Source: Owenia fusiformis
Taxonomy: Eukaryota; Annelida; Polychaeta; Sabellida; Oweniidae
Direction of reading: 5' to 3'
Assembly (NCBI GenBank): GCA_903813345.2
Contig: CAIIXF020000008.1
Location: 23,918,822 to 23,982,821, forward strand
Length of the DNA: 64,000 bases
In this document: in pieces, positions 44,345-55,059 of the stretch
How the letters are laid out: every line of letters begins with the position of its first letter
How positions within the stretch are numbered: position 1 is the first letter of the stretch
Position numbers and translations under genes: made by a program
Notes under the pieces: model-generated
Seen by the model: only the letters and a program-made list of their open reading frames with translations
Told to the model about the DNA's origin: nothing
The model's database searches: none

Positions 44345-46843
44345 AAAAGAAAATTCTCACCAAGTGAAATAGAGGAGTTTATGGAAAGTATAACTAAAAT
44401 TTTTAATTCAGCTGCCAATTTATCTATACCTAAAATACGGTTCAGGAAAAATAATGGTAAACCCTACTGGAAATGTAACCCATTATTACCCCAGATAACA
44501 AAGGATAAAAAGATTGCTTATGATAACTGGAGCGCAGCGGGAAAACCAAGGGAATCCAATAATGTTCTTTGGATTAAAATGAAAGAGGCTAAAAAGGCTT
44601 TAAGGAAAGCTTTAAGGCAAGCTGAGTATGAATATAACAAACAAATTGATATCACAATTGAAGATGCTAGTGTTTCACAAAAAGACCTGTGGTATTTATT
44701 AAACAAAGGCAAGAAAATGTCAAGATTACCTGATGTTATACTTGATGAAGAAGGAATTTAATTGACTGATGCTGAAGAGGTTAGGGAGTCATGGAAACAG
44801 TATTTTGAGAAGTTAGCGTCACCTGACCAAATGAACAATATATATGATGATACCTTTAAATGTGCAATTGAACAGAGAATAAAGTGTATAGAGGATGAAA
44901 CTGGTCATGATTCTCCACAATTTCAGAATGTTATAACTGTAGATGAAGTCAGGGAATCCTGTTATAAGTTACCTAAGGCCAAGGCACCAGGTTATGATGG
45001 CATACCATATGAACAATTTCTGTATGCTGGTGATCACACTTTTAAAACTATAGCATTTCTATTTAATATGTTGATTAATGAAGAATATTCACCTAAGAAC
45101 TTTAAACGGGGTGTTATAATTTCAGTATATAAAGGAGGAAAAAAGAAGAAACTTGATAAGGATAGTTACAGACGTATAACACTTCAATCATCATTGTGTA
45201 AACTATATGATGAGATTTTACTTCAGAGGGAATTGAAGTATGGTCATAGTTATCAGACAATATCAGAGTTACAGGGTGCTAATAAGATTAAATGTAGTTC
45301 TCTTCACTCATCCCTCCTTCTTCAAGAGGCTATAGCCCATAATGTTGAAAATGGAAGTAAGATTGTTGCTGCATTTTTAGACACAAAGAAGGCATACGAC
45401 ACGGTGTGGATTGATGGGCTATTTGCTCAAATATATGACGCTGGTATTAAAGGGAAACTTTGGAGAATTTTGCGTCAATCTTATATAAACTCTATGGACT
45501 CTGTTTTTATACATGGTGCAAATTCTGAATGGTTTGTTAATAGACAGGGTTTAAAACAAGGTGGAAAGATCTCCATGTATTTGTACCTTTTATTTATAAA
45601 TCCGCTTATTAACTTGCTTGCAAATAATAACTCATGTAAAGTTGGATCATTAAATGTGAGTTGTGTGTGTTATGCTGATGATCTAGCAATTCTAGCTATA
45701 CACAAGAGTAAATTAATTGATCAATTAAAACTTGCTAATAATTATGCCAATAAGTGGCGATTTCAATTTAATGCTTCTAAGAGCGCAATTATGGTTTTTG
45801 GAGAGACAAAAAGTCAGAAAAAGAAAAGACAACACTCTGAAGGTACCAACATTACAATTGAAAACCTTGTAATTAATGAGGAGAATTCATATAAGCATCT
45901 TGGTGTTAATGTTTATGCAAATAATAATTCTGATAAGTTGAGGAATGTTAATGCTACAATAAGTGATGCAAGATGTAATTTTTATGCATGTGTAGGAGCC
46001 AGAATGAGGAATGATGGTTTAAACCCCTTAATACTTTCTAAGGTTTACCAGTCTGTAATGATACCTAAAATGCTATATGGAGCAAAAGTTAGATCTTTTA
46101 ATAAGCAGGAGGTTGAACTCTATGAAAAAACTCATAAACACATGTGTAAATCTATTCAGAATTTACCTCAGAATACACCAAATGATGCATGTTTGGCATT
46201 ATTGGGGTGGAGAGGAATATTATATAATATTGAGCTATGTAAGCTAATGTTCTGTTTCAACATATTGTCCTTGGGTGCCAGTAATGTTTATAGAAACATT
46301 TTTATATTTAGAGTGTTTGAATGTTTAGTGAATCATCAAGCAGGTGGTATTACTAAAGAGTATATTACTGTTTTAAATAAATATAAATTGTTGGACAATG
46401 TTGTGAGCTTCATGTACAATGGTTGTATAAATATGTCAAAGTTTCTATGGAAAAAAATATGTAAGAACAATGTCAGAGATTTTGAATTTAATAGTTGGAG
46501 ACAATCTTTATCAATGAGTATTCAACTTCAATATTTTAGAACTGTACAGTTGCATATTGACATTCCTTCTATCTGGTATTACTTAGGACTCAAACATCCC
46601 GAACTTAAGCAAAAATGTAATATGATGATTAAGTTGCTATGTGGTATACATAATTTAGAAATTAACAACCATGGTTTACCTAGAGAAAATAGGGAATGTA
46701 AGAGATGCAATAATAACTCATTAGAGGATCTTTATCATTTTATTATGGATTGTGATAATTATGTTGATATCAGAAAGATTATGATTGAAAATTTGACAAA
46801 GGAAAATCCTACATTTAAGAAACTTTCATGTGAGGTTTTATTA
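44345..46843 (+). pseudogene. LINE reverse transcriptase and C-terminal domain
   Basis: Open except for TAA at 44759-44761. Numbering from 44762: KAKAPGYDGIPYEQF (RT0/1, about 72-86), FLDTKKAYDTVW (motif A, Asp 207), RQGLKQGGKISMYLYLLF (motif B, with GG in place of the usual GC/GD), CVCYADDLAIL (motif C, Asp 306-307) and NASKSAIMVFG. A C-terminal CKRCNNNSLEDLYHF finger lies at about 647-661, like the LINE tails elsewhere in the window. The frame ends by running into the 46844 insertion at SCEVLL. The RT core looks catalytically intact but cannot be expressed as one ORF. Confidence 0.82.
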
Positions 46844-48498
46844 TGTCACCACCAAAAGTGGTGACATATTGTTATGGTCTCCGTTTTTTTGCGACGGCGG
46901 TTGGTGGTTGGAGGTTGGCGTCCGGCGGTTGGAGGTTGGCGTCCGGCGTCTGTAACAATTTCTTACAACTTCCTATAACTTAACAAATACTGTTTAGACT
47001 GACTTCAATTTTTTTCTAAATCATCTACATGTTCTCAGAAGTTCAAATCTGACTTTAGATTTGACATTTGACCTTCAATGACCTTCTCAAGGTCAAAAAG
47101 GTCTTTTTTCAACTTGCTTCACATTGACTAATTTTTTTTTCAAAATCATCTACATGTTCTCAGAAATTCAAATCTGACTTTAGATTTGACTTTAGATTTG
47201 ACATTTGACCTTCAAATCTGACTTTAGATTTGACATTTGACCTTCAATGACCTTCTCAAGGTCAAAAAAGGTCAAAAAGGTCTGTTTTCAACTTGCTTCA
47301 AATTGACTAAATTTTTTTTTCAAAATCATCTAAGTGTTCTCAGAAATTCAAATCTGACTTAAGATTTGACTTAAGATTTGACATTTGACCTTCAATGACC
47401 TTCTCAAGGTCAAAAAAGGTCAAAAAGGTCTGTTTTCAACTTGCTTCAAATTGACTAAATTTTTTTCTTCAAAATCATCTACATGTTCTCAGAAATTCAA
47501 ATCTGACTTTAGATTTGACATTTGACCTTCAATGACCTTCTCAATGTCAAAAAAGTTCAAAAAGGTATTTTTTCATCTTCCTTCAAATTGACTAAAAAAA
47601 TTTTTCAAAATCATCTACATGTTCTCAGAAATTCAAATATGACTTTAGATTTGACTTTAGATTTGACATTTGACCTTCAATGACCTTCTCAAGGTCAAAA
47701 AAGGTCTTTTTTCAACTTGCTTCAAATTGACTAATTTTTTTTTCAAAATCATGTACATGTTCTCAGAAATTCAAATCTGACTTTAGATTTGAGATTTGAC
47801 CTTTAATGACCTTCTCAAGGTCAAAAAAGGTCTGTTTTCAACTTGCTTCAAATTGACCAATTTTTTTTTCAAAATCATCTACATCTTTTCAGAAGTTCAA
47901 ATTTGACTTTACAAGTTCTCAGAAGTTCAAATCTGACTTTAGATTTGACCTTTGACCTTCAATGACCTTCTCAAGGTCAAAAAGGTCTTTTTTCAACTTG
48001 CTTCAAATTGACTAATTTTTTTTTCAAAATCATCTACATGTTCTCAGAAGTTCAAATCTGACTTAAGATTTGACATTTGACCTCCAGTGACCTTTTCAAG
48101 GTCAAAAAAGGTCTTTTTTCAACTTGCTTCAAATTTACTTAATTTTTTTTTCAAAATCATCTACATGTTCTCAGAAGTTCAAATCTGACTTTACATTTGA
48201 CATTTGACCTTCAATGACCTTCTCAATGTCAAAAAAAGTCAAAGAGGTATTTTTTCAACTTGCTTCAAATTGACAGATTTTTTTTTCAAAATCATCTACA
48301 TGTTCTAAGAAGTTTAAATCTGACTTAAGATTTGTGTGCAACTAGTTTTAACTTGCTTCAGATTGAACAATTTCTTTTTTCAAAATCATCTACAAGATCC
48401 CAGAAGCTCAAATCTTCAAAACCTTCTTAAGGTCAAAAGGTATTTTCCAACATGCTTTAAATTGACCAAATTGTTTTAGGTGGTGACATTTTGTCATG
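46844..48498 (+). mobile_element. Pearl-like element, family 4, core repeats rich in AGGTCA half-sites
   Basis: Terminal hairpin TGTCACCAC-CAAAA-GTGGTGACA (46844-46866), then a G-rich GGCGTCCGGCGGTTGGAGGT duplication (46905-46955), then about eleven core repeats of 110-160 bp: 'caaaatcatctacatgttct', 'aattcaaatctgacttta', 'gacatttgaccttcaatgac', 'cttctcaaggtcaaaa', 'caacttgcttcaaattgac'. It ends GGTGGTGACATTTTGTCA, inverted relative to the start. Organisation parallels family 1 (TGTCCC...GGGGACATTTTGTAC). It interrupts LINE ORF2, so it is among the youngest insertions. Confidence 0.75.
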
Positions 48499-48783
48499 TT
48501 AATGCCTTGTATAACATTATTTTAGGCATGGAGTTTCCAATGAAAAATTGGGATAATGTTTTGATTATTTCATGTAAGAATGTCTCAATTATGTACCAAA
48601 GAAGATTTTTTAGCTGATTTACCAATGTATCCATTGTTATTTTGGGTCTAAATTTTGCTCATTACATACATGTATAATTCATGATATTGTAATTGTCTAA
48701 TTAGCATAAGGTATAGTGTAAGATTGTTATAATTGTCAAACTATTCTTCAGTATTGGAGGCTAAATAAATAAATAAATAAATT

Positions 48784-49371
48784 ATGTAATCTATTTAAAA
48801 AGAAGTTATAATCATTTGCATAATTTTTAAATATTTGGTTGTCATTGTTCTATGTTAATTAGGTTTCTTAACTCTCAAATTAGTGTTAAAATTTCTCTTT
48901 GCAACAGATTATATAGTTCATTCGTATAATTCTAAAATACATGTATTATGATCTTAATTGTTATTATTTATGATGAGTGCTTCCTCTTCAGTAATAATTA
49001 TAATTGTCTGTGAGTGTAGACAGTGCAAGTCAAAAACTCATTGTTGATCAAATAAAACCAAATAGGATTAAAAACTCCAAGTAAACATGTCTAGATTATG
49101 AAAACATCTTTATCATAGAACTAAACATATATCTAGATTATGAAAATAAGGTGCATGGTTGTATTTCAGGCCCATAGTTAGCTTTTGCCAAGGGGGTTGA
49201 CTTTCTCAAAAAATTGATGGGGACATCATATTCTTCTCTCTATGATTAGTCTCAATCCAGTTTGGATTCATTCATTAAAACATTGATTCAATTTGGAAGA
49301 TTTTGGTAAATATAAAAACTGCCAAAATTGTTGATTTTACAACTCCAAGTCACTTAGTATCAGGGTAAAAA
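48784..49371. other. Interior of the composite insertion, no recognised content
   Basis: AT-rich; no frame, RNA gene or repeat family recognised. It probably belongs to the carrier of the CCATGG-rich ends. Confidence 0.4.
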
Positions 49372-49570
49372 CATGGCATTCCATGAAAAACCAATTACCA
49401 AACCACTCATTACCATGGAAGATCATGGTAAATATCCATGGAAGATTACCATGGACGTCCATGAAATTACATGGAAAATACCATGAAAAACGATGAATTT
49501 CCATGGAAAACCATGGATAACCATGGACGGACCATGGAATATCATGGCTACCATGGCTTTTTTCTTAAGG

Positions 49571-49825
49571 GTATACTACCAACCAGTGAGAAATTTGAAT
49601 CAATAATGATGTCTGATAATCAGTATAGTGACATACCTACATATAACCAGTCACTTATGTCAAACAATGACAATGAAACCAAAACTGTGACTTTTAAGGA
49701 AACTACAAATGTTTCTGATGTTGATAAACAATCTACAAACTCTGAACTGTCTGTATTACAGAAATCTCCTATAGTGTTGAGGAGAAGTACTAGATTGAGA
49801 AAGGTTCCAGAAAAACTCAATCTAT
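49571..49825 (+). pseudogene. Displaced C-terminal tail of Gypsy Pol
   Basis: About 85 codons, in the same sense as pol, end SPIVLRRSTRLRKVPEKLNL and TAG. The RRSxRxRKxPxxL ending is typical of Gypsy integrase C-termini. It begins where the inserted DNA ends and is separated from the rest of pol by 9.0 kb. The 49830-50041 stretch is the element's 3' non-coding region. Confidence 0.8.
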
Positions 49826-50041
49826 AGACTGTACATTATGATAGACTTATGTTGTAATGATAGACATGTAAAAAAAACTGTATGAACATTTGAGTATATA
49901 TTACATGTGACAGTTACAGTACATTTTGCAAGACTTTCTTTATCATATCACTTTAAAGCTATAAATGTTTGCATGTATTGATAGATGTCACTAGCTTCAC
50001 TTCGTATGTTCTCTGTGAGTTATATTGATGTTGATTAACTT

Positions 50042-50052
50042 AAAAAGGGAGA
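50042..50052 (+). promoter_or_regulatory. Polypurine tract of the Gypsy element
   Basis: AAAAAGGGAGA lies directly before the right LTR and is the expected plus-strand primer site. Confidence 0.85.
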
Positions 50053-50222
50053 TGTGATGTTCTAGTATCTGCTCTGCCTACCTTAAGGTTAATTATGCGC
50101 GCATGCGCATACTGTTAAAAGGCGCACGAGGCCATTACTTCCGGTCAATAAAGTCATGTAAATTGTATCTGGATCTTGAGTTATTATTTATGAGTATTGG
50201 AGCTATACATTAAAATCATATA
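50053..50222 (+). repeat. Right LTR of the Gypsy element
   Basis: 170 bp, TGTGATGTTC...AATCATATA, near-identical to the left LTR. The target duplication AATGT follows at 50223-50227. Confidence 0.9.
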
Positions 50223-50459
50223 AATGTCAGAAGCACACCGCTGGCAAGTTGTCTGGCACAACACAATCGAGTGTAAGTACTTTTTAAGTGAATCTGGTCG
50301 CCCGATTAACTAAAAATGGCCCTGTTGAATTTCAACAAAAAATATGCTTTTTTGCTGAATGGACGAAGCGGCAAATTTAAATTTTAAAAGTTTATTAACA
50401 AAAATGTAAACTTAGATTACTTTTTTCATAAATATTTGATAAACAGGCATAATCAGTAC

Positions 50460-50690
50460 ACATACAGGGGTGGATCTGGGAACCAACAAGGGGGGGGGGG
50501 GCCTTAAACCAAATAGTGGGCCCAAGTTTTGAAAATTTAAGGCCCATTTGCTTCAAAATTTGGCCTAAAATTAAAAAGCAAGGCCTTAAAAGGCCCAGTT
50601 ATGCTCAAAAAGGCCCACTTTTTGGGCTTTTTGGCTGGGCCCACCCAAGGGGGGGGGGGGGGGGGGGGGGGGGCGGGCCCCCAGACACAA
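50460..50690. repeat. Low-complexity segment with 25-G tract and GGCC words
   Basis: Two G-runs (12 or so at about 50489-50500; 25 at 50649-50673) enclose sequence full of 'aaggccc', 'gggccca' and 'ggcccac'. GGGCCCACC and GGGCGGGCCC border the long run, so a hairpin with a G-run loop or a quadruplex could form. No protein; glycine-rich frames are artefacts. Sequence 50228-50459 and 50700-51010 shows nothing else. Confidence 0.75.
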
Positions 50691-51010
50691 ATAAAATGTT
50701 GCACTTTAGGAGTAAAAAATATTAAAATGTTGCACTTTCAGAATAACAAAATCCCAAAATGTTGCAATTTTTTTTTACAAAATCCTCCCTACAAAAAAAT
50801 CCTGGGGAGAGCACTGCAATTGAAGATCGATCTTTGTGGGCGATAATATGGTAGTTGTCTAACGTGTGTCAACTTACTGTAATAGGGTAATTTTCTAACG
50901 AGTATCAACTAACTATACTTTAACAAAAATCATAAATAAAATACGATAAAATCGAAGCTTTATTCCCCAGCATAAAATTACAATAAAAAGTCATGTTAAA
51001 AAGATAAAAT

Positions 51011-51861
51011 GTCTTTCTGAAGTATAGCTTTATTATACTCAAATGAAAGGCAATTAAGAGTAGATTGCAAATATTGTATCTTTTTTCTGATTCGAGCCTC
51101 GTTAAATTCAAAATGGCCATCTAATGTACGATTTCGCAATAATTTTTCGATCCCTTCAAAGTATGGCTATATTATACTCAAATTGAAGGAATTTTGGAGT
51201 AGATCACAATTATGGTATTATTTTTCAGATTTGTACCTCAGAAAATTCAAAATGGCTGCTTTGCAGGAATTCGCAATTCTAAAATCTAATTTTTTCCATT
51301 TTAACCAAAGTAATGAGTATAATTGATTGGAATTCTGTAATTGATATTTTGTTCGTTGGGATTTGCTTAATATTATTGTTTGAAATTTTGGTAGTATATT
51401 CACAACATTTATTTATTTCACATATATTCTGTGTTTTTCATCCTGACCCCCAGGAGCCGTGTGTGGGGTCAGGAAAACAGAAATTTTCACTAATTTTTAG
51501 GTCTTTCTGAAGTATAGCTAGCTTTATTATACTCAAATGAAAGGCAATTAAGAGTAGATTGCAAATATTGTATCTTTTTTCTGATTCGAGCCTCGTTAAA
51601 TTCAAAATGGCCATCTAATGTACGATTTCGCAATAATTTTTCGATCCCTTCAAAGTATGGCTATATTATACTCAAATTGAAGGAATTTTGGAGTAGATCA
51701 CAATTATGGTATTATTTTTCAGATTTGTACCTCAGAAAATTCAAAATGGCTGCTTTGCAGGAATTCGCAATTCTAAAATCTAATTTTTTCCATTTTAACC
51801 AAAGTAATGAGTATAATTGATTGGAATTCTGTAATTGATATTTTGTTCGTTGGGATTTGCT
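51011..51861. repeat. Direct duplication, 357/361 bp, virtually identical copies
   Basis: Copies at 51011-51367 and 51501-51861 differ, by eye, only by a 4-bp GCTA-type insertion near the start of the second. Both begin GTCTTTCTGAAGTATAGC and end GTTCGTTGGGATTTGCT. Each holds two sub-units with TATTATACTCAAAT and TCAAAATGGC. The end after the second copy (ACTCCGCGGAGTTGCCGTT) resembles the right end of pearl-like family 2. The 133-bp spacer contains CCTGACCCCAGGAGCC-like sequence. Recent duplication or an assembly artefact. Confidence 0.85.
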
Positions 51862-52600
51862 ACTCCGCGGAGTTGCCGTTATCTAGTTTATAAATGTGCA
51901 GTTTCACTTATACATTTTATAATTAGGAATTAATTTTTCGCCGTTTTGGGCAAACTGGTGTTACTTTTAAAATGGCTGCCAAAATAATTCCTCAAGGATG
52001 CCCGTTGTACATCCGGCAGTTTCCAAGAGCCAATACCCTGTAGAAATAGAAAATGCAAAAAAAGTTCATATAATAAGCATTTCCACCTTCACTTAAAATA
52101 TGGCACTTCACATCCGGACTAATTTGTTCTTCATTCAAATGAAATTTTGAAATCTGTTTAGATGAGACCCCTACATATTGTTGTCATGGAGAAAACTGCT
52201 GATAAAAAATTATAAAAGTTATTGTTGACCTCATCCATCAGGGCATGTCTATTAATCTGCTGTTTAGAAATCTGATTTTAAAACATAGTTGCAACATGTA
52301 CAAAACAAGTTAAATAGACGTAGTAGTTAAGGTACAGGGTGGGAGGGAGTGGTAAAAGCTGTCCACTCCTATCCTTGCTACACGTACAGTATGAACTAGA
52401 GAAACGCATGCCCAAATTGCGATTACAAATAAATTATATGTATAAAAGATGTCCCTTACATTAAAATTCATTTACTACATAAATATACATTAATGTCATT
52501 GCTTCGAAAACCATAACAATACAACATGTGTTGGGCTAAATGGACGATATTATTTATTAATCTAAATGTTTAACCGCCCAAAACGCCCACACTTTTAAAC
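51862..52600. other. Non-coding DNA with one short shared repeat
   Basis: 51960-52010 matches 32535-32580 in reverse. Nothing else recognised. Confidence 0.45.
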
Positions 52601-52604
52601 ATTT

Positions 52605-53500
52605 TGAACCAACCTTTTTGACAACGATGCTAACTTTATGACTGGGGTTCTCCTGTATCGTTTATAGCAATCACTGGTCCATCTTCCCAGTATTTTCAGT
52701 TCCCATGTGACCGCTATATTTAGAAGGGTCAATGCCAAGTAAAGCCAATTGAGATCTAGTGTGATGGACAAATACTGATCGTGTCAAAACTGAACCATTC
52801 TTCAATAGAAACAAAGGAGAAGTTGGTGTATGGTCTTCATGCAATTAAACATTTTGGCTCATGGCGCACATCGCGCAAACATTGCTATCAGTACACCCTA
52901 TAATAACCTGTATTCCTGTGCCAATTGAATCTGTCTTTGAATATTTCAACAAGACTTTCATGTATTTACCATTGGCATCATTGAAGAATGTGATATCGTT
53001 AATTGTCATGTTTCTTTGTGGATCGAAAACATAATACAATGACCATAATACAACGTCATCATGTATTTCAGCGCTATGCAATGTAGCTAGAGATTTCATA
53101 ATGTTTCGGTCTATGGCTAATTTCTGGTTGCAAGTATTATCTTATTGACATTGTATTGCTTTATAAGCACATTTTACACAAAAATTATCCTTTAAAGGGT
53201 CTTGGTGACCATTTTCTAAATGCATAGATCTTACAGCATAAAGATAATTTATGATTGTGGAATGACGTGGAATGCGTTCATGGCATTTGGCGATTAAGGC
53301 CGTAAGCGTAGATTGTGCTACTGGACAAGGAGTAATGTTAAATTTTTCACAAAATTTAATGAATATGTTTTGGCCTGTTGAATATGTTTTTTGTGTAGAT
53401 AACTGCTGGCCGTTCTTTACGAGTTGTTCAGACTTGAGCAGTAGCAAAGAAAGTTCTCGATCTGTTTCTGTGCCTGAAATCACACATGAATGCAATCTAC
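52605..53500 (-). pseudogene. Tyrosine recombinase of a DIRS/Ngaro-like element, decayed
   Basis: On the minus strand, an N-terminal core-binding block (53495-53142: QLSTQKTYSTGQNIFIKF, RHSTIINYLYAVRSMHLENG) is followed, after a break, by 53099-52845 (SAEIHDDVVLWSLYYVFD, YMKVLLKYSKTDSIGTGIQV) and then about 52850-52610 with LTRSVFVHHTRSQLALLGID, YSGH and LGRWTSDCYKRYRRTP, the region holding the nucleophilic Tyr. Frameshifts separate the blocks and the usual arginine-containing box (HxxR type) between YSGH and LGRW is lost. It catalyses strand exchange for integration of circular DNA in intact relatives. It is downstream of RT and RNase H, the DIRS order. Confidence 0.7.
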
Positions 53501-53668
53501 TTAGATATCAGTTATAAAGTAATTAACTTCTAACATGCATGAAACATATTACAAACATAGATTAACATAACATAACTTAATACCTTAATTAGTAACATCC
53601 AAACAATAAAATAAAGTTTGCAATATTGCGTGTAAACTATATACGATTGATCTCAAGTTTAATTCCAT

Positions 53669-55050
53669 CTAATCAATAAAATAACTTGATTTCCTTTGCT
53701 TGTGTGAGCTGAGTTTCCCATCTACTAGTTTGTGAAAACGTTTTAGATCCAGCCTACTGAGACTGTCTGCTATTCCGTTCTTGACTCCATCTATATGTAC
53801 AGAGCGACATTTGCATTGATATATAGCATTGTAATAGAACAGAGATCGGATTAACGCCATTAAATGTTTGTCTCGGCATGCAGCCTTATTCACAACATTG
53901 ACAACTGCTTCATTATCGCAGAAGAAGATAATACTCCTCTGGGCTAGGAATTTACCCCATGTCGCCATTGATGTCACTATGGCATACAATTCCTTGAATG
54001 CAATGCCACGTGAGGCGTGTTCTTTAGAGAAAGTCCCAAACGTGTATTTTCCATTGAAATAAGCCCCAAATGAAGCGCCACTAGCGTCAGAATATAATTG
54101 CAGCATTGAATTTGGTGTCCAATCATCATCGTAAAACAAGCTTGTGCCTCCCCATTCTGGGAGATGGCTCAACCACCACGAAATGTCTGATCTAAACGAT
54201 TCAGTAAGTTTTATCTTGTGATGAAGGTACCGTAACCGAGTTGAGAGATCTATGATTCTTCTCAGGAATGTTTTTCCCACGTGAATTACACAGCAATTAA
54301 ATGTAAGTCTGCCGATGAGAGATAAGATCTGTCGTTTGGTAGCTCTCTTCCTGACGTTTCATTTGTAGACCAAGAAATTCAATAGATGTGCATGGTTGCA
54401 CGATTTTTGATGGGTTAATTTCAAATCCTATTTCTTGACACGTCTGCATCATAATATCCAAGTTAATTTTGCAAATATCACTATTTTTTGGCCCGCATGT
54501 GATATAATCGTTCAAGTAGTGTGGCGCCACTGTCGCAACGTTTTGACACATGATAAACTCAAGAGCATCGGCAAAATTGCTGAATATTTTTGGTGAGCTA
54601 CGAGCACCAAAGGGTAACACCAAGTAGATATGATAACGTGTTTCTGTTTCACCCGTTGTTTCATTGGTAGTATCCCATGTTGTCCCAAGGAGTTCCCAAT
54701 CTGTTTGACAAACTGGAATGAATTTAAACGCATCACGAAGATCTATTTTACTTATAGTGAACCTCTACCATATTGTTTGACAAGGGTAATTGCCGTTTCT
54801 ATGCTGATGTAATGGCAAGAGTAATCGTCCTTTGAAATGGAATCATTTATTGAATTGCCCGGAGGCCAAGATAGATCATGTATGACTCGGTATTTAGCAG
54901 GATTCGAGCTTTTCTTTTGGTATACGCCCATCGGTGATCCGACAAAATTTGTACAAGGTATTGATTTGAATTCTATTTTGCGTCCTGAGGATATTTCTTT
55001 GTCAATATTTGATAGGATTGCTTTGGGATTTTCTGTTGTTGATTTCTAAT
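53669..55050 (-). pseudogene. DIRS/Ngaro-like reverse transcriptase and RNase H
   Basis: Minus strand from about 55050: GSPMGVYQKKSSNPAKYRVI, HDLSWPPGNSINDSI (RT N-terminal fingers), a stop-containing segment, VLPFGARSSPKIFSNFADAL, HYLNDYITCG (YLDD box with Asn replacing the first Asp), then RNase H 54280-53669 with LQLYSDASGASFGAYF, AFKELYAIVTSM, FFCDNEAVVNVV and KNGIADSLSRLDL, all four acidic positions present. At least three frame breaks. The LNDY change alone would disable RT. Its best-preserved part is RNase H (203 codons open). Confidence 0.78.
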
Positions 55051-55059
55051 TAGGATGTA

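Larger units (their letters stand above)
42800..48783 (+). mobile_element. APE-type LINE, nearly full length but disabled, split near its 3' end
   Basis: Collinear parts: an acidic ORF1-like frame (42891-43277), apurinic-type endonuclease (43405-44343), reverse transcriptase with a C-terminal zinc-like motif (44345-46843), then, after a 1.65-kb pearl-like insertion, a 3' UTR (48499-48760) ending in a (AAAT)n tail at about 48760-48783. In-frame stops at 43771 and 44759 and a frameshift near 44340 inactivate it. The 5' boundary is uncertain. No target duplication was resolved. Confidence 0.75.
40563..49570. mobile_element. 9.0-kb composite insertion in pol with CCATGG-rich inverted ends
   Basis: Left (40563-40710) and right (49372-49570) ends are inverted copies built from irregularly repeated CCATGG words ('tggtaatcttccatggatat', 'ggtaattagtggtttggta' and mirrors). 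The Gypsy reading frame stops at 40562 and resumes at 49571, and GTAT (40559-40562, 49571-49574) is directly repeated as a candidate target duplication. Inside lie a pearl-like element (40963-42270), a second CCATGG-rich patch (42380-42620) and a LINE (about 42800-48783). The carrier itself encodes nothing I recognise, so it may be a foldback element later invaded. Confidence 0.65.
36322..50222 (+). mobile_element. Gypsy (Metaviridae) LTR retrotransposon, 13.9 kb including nested insertions
   Basis: LTRs of 172 and 170 bp (36322-36493, 50053-50222; TG...TA) bound the element and a perfect 5-bp target duplication AATGT flanks it (36317-36321, 50223-50227). A primer-binding site follows the left LTR and a polypurine tract precedes the right one. 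Domains run gag, zinc knuckles, protease, RT, RNase H, integrase, the Gypsy order. The body without nested DNA would be about 4.9 kb. Pol is interrupted by a 9.0-kb insertion (40563-49570). The RT motif VVVDDILVWG and overall style suggest the Mag/SURL side of Gypsy; that placement is inference. Confidence 0.9.

Noticed and set aside
46862-48480. CRISPR-like regular repeats
   Set aside because: Direct tandem repeats with no unique spacers, in a eukaryotic transposon.
50516-50846. Glycine-run frames
   Set aside because: Produced by the 25-G tract; no conservation argument.
54837-55049. 70-aa plus-strand frame
   Set aside because: Antisense shadow of the DIRS-like RT region, whose minus-strand reading shows conserved motifs.
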